The position numbers were made by a program, and so were the translations under genes. Positions 32,265-41,095 of a DNA stretch of 64,000 bases are shown in pieces. The notes below the pieces were generated by a model. It made no database searches. It was given only the letters and a program-made list of their open reading frames with translations, and was not told where the DNA came from. The first letter of the stretch is position 1. Each line of letters starts with the position of its first letter. The DNA lies in contig NZ_WTUW01000001.1 in the NCBI RefSeq assembly GCF_009882915.1, positions 434,357-498,356 on the forward strand, written 5' to 3'. The stretch is from Sneathiella litorea (lineage in GTDB: Bacteria; Pseudomonadota; Alphaproteobacteria; Sneathiellales; Sneathiellaceae).

Positions 32265-32293
32265 TAAAAAAGGCCGCTTCAAAGAGCGGCCTT
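32265..32293 (-). terminator. Terminator after the lipoprotein gene
   Basis: A 9-bp stem AAGGCCGCT/AGCGGCCTT with a six-base loop, followed on the minus strand by six T. It ends about 13 bases before the paiB-like ATG. It is very similar in sequence to the hairpin at 32940-32971. Confidence 0.82.
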
Positions 32294-32351
32294 ACTTTAT
32301 CGTGAAATTGGCTAGAAAACAGAGCCAATTTTTTCATTTTCAAAGAACCAA

Positions 32352-32906
32352 TTACTGCCAATTAACTTTACCACTAGAATTTGATTCCATACTTATCATC
32401 AACCGCTCAATAGCTTTTCCAATGGTGTATTGCTTAATCATTCCCTCAAAAGCGACGACTAAAATTGAAATAGCTGTCGCATTGTTGGAAGGTTTTATTT
32501 CCGCAAGAAAGAGAGCAGGGTTCATGTTCAAGACGCCGGATCCGATTCTCCCAATGTAATCCAGATTTCCCACATTATCCGGTTTAGATAACGTTCCAAC
32601 CTCTTCAAAAGAAATCTCAAATAACAGTGTGGCACTTTGGACGTCCATATCTAGAGAGATTTCCAAAATACGCGCGTCGTTAGGATCATGACCGAACGCA
32701 GGTATAAGACTGTCCTGCCAAAACCGTATAGAAATTGGAATGCTATCCAGTCTGGCACGTTCTTCAGTAGATATGCCGTATTCTACTGTCCCTTCTTCGA
32801 TAGGATCGCCTGCAGCTGTTCTTTCGGTTGCACAAGCAGCTAAATTGACGGCAAAGACCATTATTAAGATAAATAAAAACTTCTCTTTGATTGCTTTTAA
32901 GAACAT
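32352..32906 (-). CDS. Hypothetical lipoprotein
   Basis: A 184-residue protein of unrecognised family. A basic N-terminus (MFLKAIKEKF), a hydrophobic stretch (LFILIMVFAV) and a lipobox NLAAC point to signal peptidase II processing with Cys at about residue 25. The mature part is acidic and may be mainly beta or mixed alpha/beta, with no known motif. The gene is more AT-rich than its neighbours and is enclosed by two near-identical terminator hairpins, so it may be a late arrival. No function is proposed. Confidence 0.7.
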   Translation of the reverse strand: MFLKAIKEKFLFILIMVFAVNLAACATERTAAGDPIEEGTVEYGISTEERARLDSIPISIRFWQDSLIPAFGHDPNDARILEISLDMDVQSATLLFEISFEEVGTLSKPDNVGNLDYIGRIGSGVLNMNPALFLAEIKPSNNATAISILVVAFEGMIKQYTIGKAIERLMISMESNSSGKVNWQ

Positions 32907-32938
32907 ATTGATCTCGTAAAAATGGTAAAAATTGATCT
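32907..32938. repeat. 8-bp direct repeat ATTGATCT flanking the lipoprotein start region
   Basis: ATTGATCT occurs at 32907-32914 and 32931-32938, a 24-bp period, immediately upstream of the lipoprotein ATG. It could be a regulator half-site pair or a chance match in AT-rich DNA. Confidence 0.4.
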
Positions 32939-32972
32939 AAAAAAAGGCTGCTTAAAGAAGCAGCCTTTTTTG
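32939..32972 (-). terminator. Rho-independent terminator after sdhB
   Basis: A 14-bp perfect stem AAAAAAGGCTGCTT/AAGCAGCCTTTTTT with an AAAG loop, T-tailed on both strands. It ends the sdhCDAB transcript 15 bp after the sdhB stop. Confidence 0.92.
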
Positions 32973-32986
32973 TTATTCCCAATTCC

Positions 32987-33763
32987 CTACCGGCGTTCCA
33001 CCATCATCTTCTTGATCTCGGCAATAGCTTTTGCCGGGTTCAGGCCCTTTGGGCAGGTATTCGCGCAGTTCATGATCGTATGGCAACGATAGAGCCGGAA
33101 GGGATCCTCAAGATTATCGAGACGTTCGCCTGTATGCTCATCGCGGCTATCAATGATCCAGCGATAGGCCTGCAGCAGGATGGCCGGGCCAAGGAAGCGG
33201 TCAGAGTTCCACCAGTAGCTCGGGCAGGAAGTCGAACAACAGGCACAGAGAATGCACTCATAAAGCCCGTCGAGCTTTTCACGATCCTCTTTCGACTGCA
33301 GTCGTTCCTTGGAAGGCGATGGTGTTTCCGCCTGTAGCCAAGGCTTGATCGACGCATACTGTGCATAGAAATTTGTGAGATCCGGCACCAGGTCTTTCAC
33401 GACCGGTTGATGCGGGAGTGGGTAGATATTGATATCGCCCTCGACCTCATCCATGCCCGTGGTACAGGCCAGGGTATTCGTTCCGTTGATGTTCATCGCG
33501 CAGGAGCCGCAAATCCCTTCCCGGCAGGAGCGCCGGAACGTCAGGGTCGGATCAATCTCATTCTTGATCTTGATCAGCCCGTCCAGAATCATCGGCCCGC
33601 AAGTATCAAGATCGACGTAATACTTATCAATGGCCGGGTTCTGGTTATCATCTGGAGACCAGCGATAGACATTAAATGCCTTGGTATTTGTCGCTCCGTC
33701 CGGCTTCGGATGCGTCTTGCCGGTACCGACCTTTGAATTTTTTGGTAATGTCAGTTCAACCAT
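32987..33763 (-). CDS. sdhB: Succinate dehydrogenase iron-sulfur subunit
   Basis: Electron-transfer subunit of complex II (258 residues). The [2Fe-2S] cluster Cys lie in [15 protein letters not shown] plus a downstream Cys (LACTTGMD). The [4Fe-4S] and [3Fe-4S] ligands are in [15 protein letters not shown] and [17 protein letters not shown]. It is the last gene of sdhCDAB and is followed by a strong terminator. Confidence 0.98.
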   Translation of the reverse strand: MVELTLPKNSKVGTGKTHPKPDGATNTKAFNVYRWSPDDNQNPAIDKYYVDLDTCGPMILDGLIKIKNEIDPTLTFRRSCREGICGSCAMNINGTNTLACTTGMDEVEGDINIYPLPHQPVVKDLVPDLTNFYAQYASIKPWLQAETPSPSKERLQSKEDREKLDGLYECILCACCSTSCPSYWWNSDRFLGPAILLQAYRWIIDSRDEHTGERLDNLEDPFRLYRCHTIMNCANTCPKGLNPAKAIAEIKKMMVERR

Positions 33764-33781
33764 GTTTCATTCCTAACGCGC

Positions 33782-35575
33782 TTAATACACACGTGCCTTT
33801 GGTTTGATATAATCGATCTCATCCGTCAGCGTATAATCATGCACCGGTCGGTAATCGAGTTTCACGCCGCCTTCATCACTGTGATAGGTGAGCGTGTGCT
33901 TCATCCAGTTTTCATCATCACGATCAGGGAAGTCCTCATGGGCATGCGCCCCGCGGCTTTCCTTACGGTTTTCCGCTGCTGTCATTGAAACAACCGCCTG
34001 TCGGATCAGGTTGTCCAGCTCTAGCGTTTCTACAAGGTCGGAATTCCACACAAGAGACCGGTCCGTCGTCTTGATATCCGGCATCTGCTCCCACACCTTG
34101 TTGATCTTTTCAACACCTTCGGCAAGGGTCTTGCTGGTCCGGAATACGGCACAATCATCTTGCATCACCCGCTGCATATTGTCGCGAATGGTTGCCGTGG
34201 AACTATCACCATTTGCATTGCGGAATTTGTCAAGACGCGCCAGCGCTTCATCACAGGCATCCGCAGGAAGCGGCGCATGAGCGGCGCCAGGTGTCACCAC
34301 ATCTTTCGCACGAAGCGCGGCAGCCCGCCCAAACACCACAAGGTCAATCAGGGAGTTGGATCCAAGACGGTTCGCCCCGTGAACGGAAACACAAGCTGCT
34401 TCACCCACAGCCATCAGGCCAGGGACAACTGCGTCCGGATTGCCGTCTTTCAGGTCAACAACTTCCGCATGATAATTGGTCGGAATACCTCCCATGTTGT
34501 AATGCACGGTCGGCAGCACCGGAATGGGCTCTTTATGAACATCAACACCAGAGAAAATACGAGCGCTTTCGGAGATACCGGGCAGGCGTTCATCGATCAT
34601 TGCCGGATCAAGGTGATCCAGATGCAGATAGATATGATCTTTACGTGAGCCAACGCCACGCCCTTCGCGAATTTCAAGAGTCATGGACCGGCTTACCACG
34701 TCACGGCTGGCAAGATCCTTCGCATGAGGCGCATAGCGTTCCATAAACCGTTCGCCCTCGCCATTCACAAGGAAGCCGCCTTCACCGCGCACACCTTCAG
34801 TGATCAAGCAACCCGCACCATAAATGCCGGTTGGATGGAACTGGATAAACTCCATATCCTGAAGGGGCAGCCCGGCGCGCAGTACCATGCCGCCACCATC
34901 CCCTGTACAGGTATGTGCAGAGGTGCAAGAGAAGAAGGTGCGTCCGTAACCACCCGTCGCCAGAACGACCATATGCGCCCGGAATAGATGCAAGGTGCCA
35001 TCTTCAAGGCTGAGACAGAGCACGCCCTTGCAAGCACCATCCTTGTCCATGATCAGATCGAGTGCGAAATACTCGATAAAGAATTCAGTGTCATGCTTGA
35101 GACTCTGGCTATACAGGGTATGCAGCATCGCATGACCGGTCCGGTCCGCTGCGGCGCAAGTCCGCTGCGCGGCAGGACCTTCCCCGAACTGGGTTGTCAT
35201 CCCGCCAAAAGCGCGCTGATAGATCTTGCCCTCTTCAGTCCGGCTGAAAGGCATGCCGAATTGCTCTAGTTCAAGAACTGATGCAGGTGCCTCACGACAC
35301 ATATATTCGATAGCGTCCTGATCGCCGAGCCAGTCGGAACCCTTGACCGTGTCATACATATGCCACTGCCAGTTATCTTCACCCATATTACCCAGCGAGG
35401 CAGAGATTCCCCCCTGCGCCGCAACAGTATGGCTTCGAGTGGGGAATACTTTGGTAACAGCGGCTGTTTTCAGACCGGCGGCCGCCATGCCCATGGTCGC
35501 GCGCAAGCCCGCACCACCGGCACCGACAACGACCACGTCATATTTATGTTCTGTAATTGGATAGGCTTCTGACAT
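33782..35575 (-). CDS. sdhA: Succinate dehydrogenase flavoprotein subunit
   Basis: Catalytic subunit of complex II (597 residues). The FAD-binding loop GAGGAGLRA lies near residue 18. His49 in [11 protein letters not shown] is the residue that carries covalent FAD in this family. The active-site segment HPTGIYGAG and the C-terminal [16 protein letters not shown] signature are present. It lies 18 bp before sdhB and 10 bp after sdhD. Confidence 0.98.
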   Translation of the reverse strand: MSEAYPITEHKYDVVVVGAGGAGLRATMGMAAAGLKTAAVTKVFPTRSHTVAAQGGISASLGNMGEDNWQWHMYDTVKGSDWLGDQDAIEYMCREAPASVLELEQFGMPFSRTEEGKIYQRAFGGMTTQFGEGPAAQRTCAAADRTGHAMLHTLYSQSLKHDTEFFIEYFALDLIMDKDGACKGVLCLSLEDGTLHLFRAHMVVLATGGYGRTFFSCTSAHTCTGDGGGMVLRAGLPLQDMEFIQFHPTGIYGAGCLITEGVRGEGGFLVNGEGERFMERYAPHAKDLASRDVVSRSMTLEIREGRGVGSRKDHIYLHLDHLDPAMIDERLPGISESARIFSGVDVHKEPIPVLPTVHYNMGGIPTNYHAEVVDLKDGNPDAVVPGLMAVGEAACVSVHGANRLGSNSLIDLVVFGRAAALRAKDVVTPGAAHAPLPADACDEALARLDKFRNANGDSSTATIRDNMQRVMQDDCAVFRTSKTLAEGVEKINKVWEQMPDIKTTDRSLVWNSDLVETLELDNLIRQAVVSMTAAENRKESRGAHAHEDFPDRDDENWMKHTLTYHSDEGGVKLDYRPVHDYTLTDEIDYIKPKARVY

Positions 35576-35585
35576 GATCTTCTCT

Positions 35586-35966
35586 TTATCCCCCGAGGGC
35601 CAGCTTCAATATTGCGAGCGCAGAGGCCAAGCCGACGACCGCGCATAAAAAACTGTTGAGCAACAGCAGAAAGACTTTCGTGCTTTCCGTATGAATATAA
35701 TCTTCAATAACAACCTGAAGGCCGAGTTTTAGATGATAAAACATCGCACCAATCAGCAGTAACATCACAAGCGAAATAAAGGGCTGACCAAGCACGTAAC
35801 GCACATGGGTATATTCAGCGCCAACCAAGCTGACAAAAAAACCAAGTGCGATCAAAAAGAGCGGTATCAAAGCGATAGCCGTCACCTTCTGGTACCACCA
35901 GTGAGTCGTGCCTTCTTTCGCGGAACCCAGGCCGCGGACACTTTTAAGAGGGGCTCTCATTCCCAT
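35586..35966 (-). CDS. sdhD: Succinate dehydrogenase membrane anchor subunit
   Basis: A 126-residue anchor with three transmembrane helices. The [21 protein letters not shown]-terminal segment contacts SdhB and quinone, and the second helix has the haem b-region His in FYHLKLGLQ, followed by DY. The adjacent sdhC stops 3 bp before it, indicating tight coupling. The ATG at 35966 is preferred because GGGAG precedes it by eight bases. Confidence 0.93.
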   Translation of the reverse strand: MGMRAPLKSVRGLGSAKEGTTHWWYQKVTAIALIPLFLIALGFFVSLVGAEYTHVRYVLGQPFISLVMLLLIGAMFYHLKLGLQVVIEDYIHTESTKVFLLLLNSFLCAVVGLASALAILKLALGG

Positions 35967-35969
35967 AGT

Positions 35970-36359
35970 TCAGGCTCCCATAGCGTAGGCGATAATCCAG
36001 GTAAGCAGGGTCAGCACGACAGAGGCAATAATCGCCGCCATACCGGACTTCCGCATGGTCGGCAGTTCAAATCCCTTGCCCATATCCCAGAAAAGATGAC
36101 GAATACCATTGCAGAGATGGTAAAACAGCGACCAGGTAAACCCGAACAGGATAATCTGTCCAAACCAGGAAGTCATAAACGCACTGACTGTCTCATACGC
36201 CTCTGGTCCGCTTGCGACAGCGATTAGCCACCACGCCAACAACAGCGTTCCCACCCCAAGGGCTATACCGGTCGCGCGATGCGTAATTGAGGTAACCATC
36301 GTGATCTGCGGCTTGTAAATTTGCAGATGCGGCGACAGCGGTCTTTCAATTTTCGCCAT
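35970..36359 (-). CDS. sdhC: Succinate dehydrogenase cytochrome b556 subunit
   Basis: A 129-residue haem-binding anchor with three membrane helices. The conserved N-terminal RPLSPHLQIYKPQ and SITHRATGIAL (quinone-site Ser/Arg) are present, and the axial haem His lies in YHLCNGIRHLFWD. It is the first gene of sdhCDAB with a good sigma-70 promoter about 60-85 bp upstream. Confidence 0.95.
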   Translation of the reverse strand: MAKIERPLSPHLQIYKPQITMVTSITHRATGIALGVGTLLLAWWLIAVASGPEAYETVSAFMTSWFGQIILFGFTWSLFYHLCNGIRHLFWDMGKGFELPTMRKSGMAAIIASVVLTLLTWIIAYAMGA

Positions 36360-36416
36360 TTGGAAGTCTTTCTCGCTGATAAAATTCCGTTAATTCTTGT
36401 TCTTTTTTCGCTGAGG

Positions 36417-36444
36417 ATTTTAAACCTCAACTATCTCAAGTCAA
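36417..36444 (-). promoter_or_regulatory. Candidate sigma-70 promoter of sdhCDAB
   Basis: On the minus strand TTGACT (36444-36439) is followed after 16 bp by TAAAAT (36422-36417). Transcription would start near 36410, giving a leader of about 50 bases to the sdhC ATG. The match is good; use is inferred. Confidence 0.6.
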
Positions 36445-36461
36445 TAGAGCTGTGCGCCTAT

Positions 36462-37526
36462 TTACACCGCGATCGTCCTTTTTGGCAAGACCGCCCAATA
36501 ATCAATATCGAGCACGACTGCGGGATCGCGCTTTTCGCCATCCTGTTTATCAGGAAATCCCTCACAAGGAGTGTCTTTTGTGGCTATTGTTCGAATACGC
36601 AGGGCGCCGCCAGTTGGATTATCGGCAAGATCAGATTTTTCGAGTATTTCGCTCCAGGCATAGATTGTATGACCTGCAAAAGTCGGTGCCGTATGGGAGC
36701 CTCCATTGATAGCCGCGATCAGCTGCGCATTGCCAAGACCATTAAAGGAAAGCGCACGTGCAAGACTGATGATATGGCCCCCGTATATCAAGCGCCGACC
36801 AAAGCGGTCATTCTGCATCTGGTGCTGGTTAAAATGAACCTTGGCTGTGTTCTGATACAGCCGCGTCGCCATCATATGCTCGGCTTCCTCTATCGTCATA
36901 CCGTCCACATGATCGATCTTCTCACCCACCTCATAATCCTCATAAAAATGAGGAGATCCGGCGAGCGTGGAATCATAGCCTGAGAAATCAATTCCATGCG
37001 GCAGGGAAATCTGCGATGGATCAACGCGATCGGGCAGCTCCGGCACGACAGCTTCCGGTGCTGGCGCTGCTTCATCTTTCTTGCGGACCATCACCCAGCG
37101 CACATAATCAAGAACGATTGCGCCCATCTGGTTGGTGCCGGTCGATCGAACATACACCACGCCGGTTTTACCGTTGGAGTTTTCCTTAAGCCCGATCACC
37201 GTTGAACTGGTCTTTACGGTATCGCCCGGGAAGACAGGAGCCTTGAACTGAACATCCGCATAGCCAAGGTTAGCGACCGCATTCAGTGAAACGTCCGGCA
37301 CGGTTTTGCCGAATACAATATGAAAGACCAGAAGGTCATCAACCGGTGCCGCCTCAAGGCCACATTCCATGGCAAAACTATCCGCCGATTGCAGCGCAAA
37401 TCGTCCGCCATAAAGCGCGGTGTAGAGCGAGACATCGCCCTCGGTTATGGTCCGCGGTGTTGCATGATCGAGCACTTGTCCGATTTTGAAATCTTCGAAA
37501 TAATTTCCGGGATTTGTTTTGCTCAT
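36462..37526 (-). CDS. mch: Mesaconyl-CoA hydratase (beta-methylmalyl-CoA dehydratase), MaoC type
   Basis: Interconverts mesaconyl-CoA and beta-methylmalyl-CoA in the ethylmalonyl-CoA pathway. At 354 residues it is a double hot-dog protein. It starts KTNPGNYFEDFKIGQ and has DDLLVFHIVFGKTVPD and SLNAVANLGYA, matching the Rhodobacter enzyme as I recall it. The second half repeats the fold (YFEDYEVGEKI-like HFYEDYEVGEK). It begins 15 bp after the malyl-CoA thioesterase gene; the pairing supports the assignment. Confidence 0.9.
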   Translation of the reverse strand: MSKTNPGNYFEDFKIGQVLDHATPRTITEGDVSLYTALYGGRFALQSADSFAMECGLEAAPVDDLLVFHIVFGKTVPDVSLNAVANLGYADVQFKAPVFPGDTVKTSSTVIGLKENSNGKTGVVYVRSTGTNQMGAIVLDYVRWVMVRKKDEAAPAPEAVVPELPDRVDPSQISLPHGIDFSGYDSTLAGSPHFYEDYEVGEKIDHVDGMTIEEAEHMMATRLYQNTAKVHFNQHQMQNDRFGRRLIYGGHIISLARALSFNGLGNAQLIAAINGGSHTAPTFAGHTIYAWSEILEKSDLADNPTGGALRIRTIATKDTPCEGFPDKQDGEKRDPAVVLDIDYWAVLPKRTIAV

Positions 37527-37541
37527 TGTTTTTCTTTTTCC

Positions 37542-38417
37542 TTACTCGGCGGCGGCTGCGATGGCGTCGGCCATGGCGACTTTCGCTTTTGCAATCTCAA
37601 CATGAAGGTTTTCGACAAGCTTGCCGTCAACAAGGACAACGCCCTTGCCTTCCTTCTCAGCAGCTTCGAAAGCCTCAATGACTTTTCGAGAATGGGCCAC
37701 TTCAGCCTCTGAAGGCGCAAATACTTCGTTTGTAGACGCAAGCTGCTTCGGGTGGATCAGGGTCTTGCCATCGAACCCGAATTCCAGCCCCTGCACACAG
37801 GAAGCATGAAAGCCGTCTTCATCTGCAAGATCGAGATAAACACCGTCAAGAACCGTGAGCCCATAGGCGCGACCCGCCAGCAAACACAAGCCAAGCGACG
37901 TGACCACCGGAAGGCGCATCGGTGTATGTAGCGCCTGTAATTCCTTTACAAGGTCTGAAGTGCCCATGACCAAACAGTCTACTCGCGGGCTCGATGAGGC
38001 AATTTCCTCAGCCTTCAGCATGCCGAGTGGCGTTTCCATCATGCACCAGATCGTCGTTGTCTCCGGCGCGCCGGCGTCCGTCATGATTTTTTCCAGCTCA
38101 TGAACCTGCGCAGCGCTTTCAACTTTAGGCAGCAGGATCGCATCGGGACCTGCTTTCGCCGCCGCGATAATGTCTTCTTTTCCCCAAGGCGTATCAAGAC
38201 CGTTGACCCGAATAATGATTTCACGATTGCCATAATCGCCCAAAGCCGCATTGGCGCAGACGATTTCGCGGGCCTCTGCCTTTGCATCCGGAGCAACCGC
38301 GTCTTCAAGATCCAGAATAAGGGCGTCTGCCGTGAGTGTTTTCGCTTTTTCCTGGGCTCGGGCATTGGAACCCGGCATATAAAGAACCGAACGACGGGGG
38401 CGAATTGTTTTTGTCAT
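37542..38417 (-). CDS. mcl2: HpcH/HpaI (CitE-like) lyase, probable (3S)-malyl-CoA thioesterase
   Basis: A 291-residue TIM-barrel enzyme of the CitE-like group. The LDLEDAV metal/CoA loop, the RVNGLDTPWG segment, the catalytic-acid region (MMETPLGML) and GFDGKTLIHPKQL are present. The C-terminal VDGKLVENLHVEIAKA resembles Rhodobacter Mcl2, which hydrolyses malyl-CoA, rather than the longer Mcl1 lyase. In the ethylmalonyl-CoA pathway it would release malate. It is coupled with mch. A lyase activity cannot be excluded. Confidence 0.85.
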   Translation of the reverse strand: MTKTIRPRRSVLYMPGSNARAQEKAKTLTADALILDLEDAVAPDAKAEAREIVCANAALGDYGNREIIIRVNGLDTPWGKEDIIAAAKAGPDAILLPKVESAAQVHELEKIMTDAGAPETTTIWCMMETPLGMLKAEEIASSSPRVDCLVMGTSDLVKELQALHTPMRLPVVTSLGLCLLAGRAYGLTVLDGVYLDLADEDGFHASCVQGLEFGFDGKTLIHPKQLASTNEVFAPSEAEVAHSRKVIEAFEAAEKEGKGVVLVDGKLVENLHVEIAKAKVAMADAIAAAAE

Positions 38418-38558
38418 TGTTATTCCCTCGGGCGCATCGCCCTATTCATAAATATCAGCAACTTGAGAAATGCGAGCCGCATCATAAAGGGTTTTTATTG
38501 CGACGCAACAATTAGGGACAAAAATCCAGTTGTTCCAAACAGCCGCAATCTAAAAATC

Positions 38559-39863
38559 TCAGTTTTGCCGCTCAACCGCGCCAACATCCGGGCCTTTCCC
38601 CGCGGGCCTGGGATGACCAAAAAAATCTACTGTCATCGCGGGGTCCGGCACCCCATTGTCAATGGCTTCGCTATCCTTCGGCAGTTGATAATCTCCATCA
38701 TCAATGTCGACGAAAACATCATCCAGATCATCGATTTCAAGATTGCCGAAGCGCTCAACACCATCCCCTTCGATTTTTATCTCATTTGCAATATTATTGG
38801 CAATCAGGCTCGCCTCCGCCGGATCATCACCAGCGACTGAAATAATTGTAATCGTGGCAGGGCCGGGCGGGAAGTAGTCGATGTCCATCACCGTATTGTT
38901 TTTGATACGCACGTTTTTCGCACCGAATACGGAAATTCCATGCCAGTTATCGACCACAATTATGTTGTTCTCGATGGTCCAATCCTCATAGACACCGTTA
39001 AACATGCCTATTCCCTCAAGCTTGCAGGCATAGGGCTGATAAAAATCTTCGTAATTAACGATGAGATTTCGACGCAAAGTCACGTCTTTTATTACACCTG
39101 TTCCGGGCCGCCCGTCCGCACCGACAGACCAGGATTGAAAACCGTCGGAATGGTTTGGATTTACCTGGTAGCAGTTTTTCACTACATTTCCTTCAAACAA
39201 ACTATGGTCTCCCAAACCCCGAAGGCCATCCCCGGAGAAGTTCTTGACCTCATTGCCAACGACGGAGCTATGCGCGCCCAAGGTTGAAATGCCAAAATTA
39301 ACATTCCGGATTTTGTTTTCGTGAATGTCCGTATAGTCCGCCTCGGAAAAAATACCGTCCAGCGCTTTTTCATTCCAGTCATCCGCTGACCAATCGGTGA
39401 TATCCTCTACTGTATAAATGGTAAAGCCGACAATTTTGATATTGCGGGAGTTCTTATCAATACGGACATGGTATTTCTCTTCCGACTTTCGCATCCCCTT
39501 AGACGTCACGGTCAGGCCCATTAAGGCCCAATTGGCACTTCCCCTGATTTCCAGATTTTCGAAGATGGCTTGCTGACCTTCGGCGGCAACGATCCACGTC
39601 GTATCGGACAGCGCCTTATTCTGAATGACGAGTCGACCGTAGGACCCGCCCGCGAGAATTACGCGATCACCGGATTGGATTACATTTTCATCAAGTAGCG
39701 TCTGCAAACTGCGCCAGGGGGCGCCTTTGCTTCCATTCGCCACATCAGCAGACGCCTCTGGATCCACAAAGTGATCCCGCGCCAAAGCTGTCGGGATTAC
39801 CATCAAGGCCACCGCCAAAAAAATGAGGAATGATCTAGTGAGATTCAGAATATGTACCGTCAT
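38559..39863 (-). CDS. Secreted right-handed parallel beta-helix repeat protein
   Basis: A 434-residue exported protein. The signal peptide (about residues 1-28, hydrophobic FLIFLAVALMVIPTALA) ends at an Ala-Arg site. The mature part shows the beta-helix pattern of asparagine ladders and repeats such as GNEVKNFSGDGL, EGNVVKNCYQVN, RRNLIVNYEDF and ENNIIVVDN, and HSDGFQSW at the predicted cleft. This layout is shared by polysaccharide lyases and pectate-lyase-like surface proteins; no catalytic residues can be assigned. An ATG at 39863 with GGAG upstream is chosen. It stands alone between asd and mcl2. Confidence 0.8.
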   Translation of the reverse strand: MTVHILNLTRSFLIFLAVALMVIPTALARDHFVDPEASADVANGSKGAPWRSLQTLLDENVIQSGDRVILAGGSYGRLVIQNKALSDTTWIVAAEGQQAIFENLEIRGSANWALMGLTVTSKGMRKSEEKYHVRIDKNSRNIKIVGFTIYTVEDITDWSADDWNEKALDGIFSEADYTDIHENKIRNVNFGISTLGAHSSVVGNEVKNFSGDGLRGLGDHSLFEGNVVKNCYQVNPNHSDGFQSWSVGADGRPGTGVIKDVTLRRNLIVNYEDFYQPYACKLEGIGMFNGVYEDWTIENNIIVVDNWHGISVFGAKNVRIKNNTVMDIDYFPPGPATITIISVAGDDPAEASLIANNIANEIKIEGDGVERFGNLEIDDLDDVFVDIDDGDYQLPKDSEAIDNGVPDPAMTVDFFGHPRPAGKGPDVGAVERQN

Positions 39864-39941
39864 AACGATCTCCGGAATTTGGAAACAGCCGTGCGACTGT
39901 TTTGACATTCTGAAAGACTATGACAAGGTGAAGAAATGAAC

Positions 39942-39981
39942 AAGCCGGCCCGACGTTAATTAATTTACGTCGGGCCGGCTT
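39942..39981 (-). terminator. Strong hairpin after asd
   Basis: A 15-bp perfect GC-rich stem AAGCCGGCCCGACGT with a ten-base loop lies 22 bp after the asd stop. The minus-strand tail is only moderately T-rich, so it may act partly as an mRNA-stabilising 3' end. Confidence 0.8.
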
Positions 39982-40003
39982 AGTTTTTAGGTCGTGGCGA
40001 CGA

Positions 40004-41026
40004 CTACGCCGCTTTTTTCAGATACTCACGTCCAACCAATTCAGCGATTTGAACGGTGTTAAGCGCGGCACCCTTACGAAGGTTATCCGAAACGCACCAC
40101 AGGTTGATGCCATTTTCGATCGTTGAATCATCCCGAATGCGGGAGATAAAAGTCGCGTAATCGCCGACGCATTCGACCGGCGTCACATAACCGTTTTCTT
40201 CCGGGTTATCGACGACCATAATGCCCGGAGACTCGCGCAAGATTTCTCGTGCACGATCCGCTGTCAATTCATTCTCAAACTCGATATTGATGCTTTCAGC
40301 ATGGCCGACGAACGTCGGAACACGTACACAAGTGGCCGTCAGCTTAATCGCCGGATCGACAATTTTCTTAGTCTCAACCATCATCTTCCATTCTTCCTTG
40401 GTGTAACGGTCATCCATAAAGACATCAATATGCGGGATCACGTTAAAGGCGATCTGCTTGGTGAATTTTGATGGGGTCGGTGTATCATTCACATAGATAC
40501 CCTTGGTCTGGGTAAACAATTCGTCCATTGCCTCATTGCCTGCGCCGGATGTTGATTGATAGGTTGAAACCACGACACGCTTGATGACAGCCGCGTCATG
40601 AAGTGGCTTCAACGCCACGACAAGCTGCGCCGTCGAGCAGTTCGGGTTGGCAATAATGTTTTTGCGCGTATATCCAGCGGCATCCTGCGGATTAACCTCC
40701 GGCACGATTAATGGGACGTCCGGATCCATACGGAAATGAGACGAGTTATCGATCACAATTGCCCCTTGAGCGGCCGCAATCGGGGCGAATTTTGCCGACA
40801 CCGTACCGCCTGCGGAAAAGAGAGCGAAATCTGTTCCCGTGAAATTAAAATCTTCCAGCGCCTTCACCTTCAACGTTTTATCGCCAAAGGACACTTCGCG
40901 CCCAACAGAACGTTTCGAGGCGAGCGCGATAACTTCCGTCGCAGGAAATTGTCTTTCATGCAAAATATTCAGCATTTCGCGGCCCACATTCCCAGTGGCA
41001 CCGACTACCGCAACTCTGTATCCCAT
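40004..41026 (-). CDS. asd: Aspartate-semialdehyde dehydrogenase
   Basis: NADPH-dependent reduction of aspartyl phosphate, at the branch to lysine/diaminopimelate, threonine and methionine. From the ATG at 41026 (MGYRVAVVGATGNVG) it is 340 residues. The Rossmann loop GATGNVG, the catalytic Cys130 in NPNCSTAQ and a CVRVPTFVGHAE segment with the active-site His are present. It follows leuB by 69 bp. An upstream in-frame start would add an unconserved 12 residues. Confidence 0.96.
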   Translation of the reverse strand: MGYRVAVVGATGNVGREMLNILHERQFPATEVIALASKRSVGREVSFGDKTLKVKALEDFNFTGTDFALFSAGGTVSAKFAPIAAAQGAIVIDNSSHFRMDPDVPLIVPEVNPQDAAGYTRKNIIANPNCSTAQLVVALKPLHDAAVIKRVVVSTYQSTSGAGNEAMDELFTQTKGIYVNDTPTPSKFTKQIAFNVIPHIDVFMDDRYTKEEWKMMVETKKIVDPAIKLTATCVRVPTFVGHAESINIEFENELTADRAREILRESPGIMVVDNPEENGYVTPVECVGDYATFISRIRDDSTIENGINLWCVSDNLRKGAALNTVQIAELVGREYLKKAA

Positions 41027-41095
41027 GATTTTAATCTCTTCTCTTTCCCGATGCATTAGCACCGATGGTTAAATCAATCGCGCATTTAGCGTGAA

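Noticed and set aside
36410-36430. Short inverted repeat TGAGG-N8-CCTCA between mch and sdhC as a terminator
   Set aside because: The stem is only five bases with no T-run in the minus direction, and it overlaps the sdh promoter -10 region.
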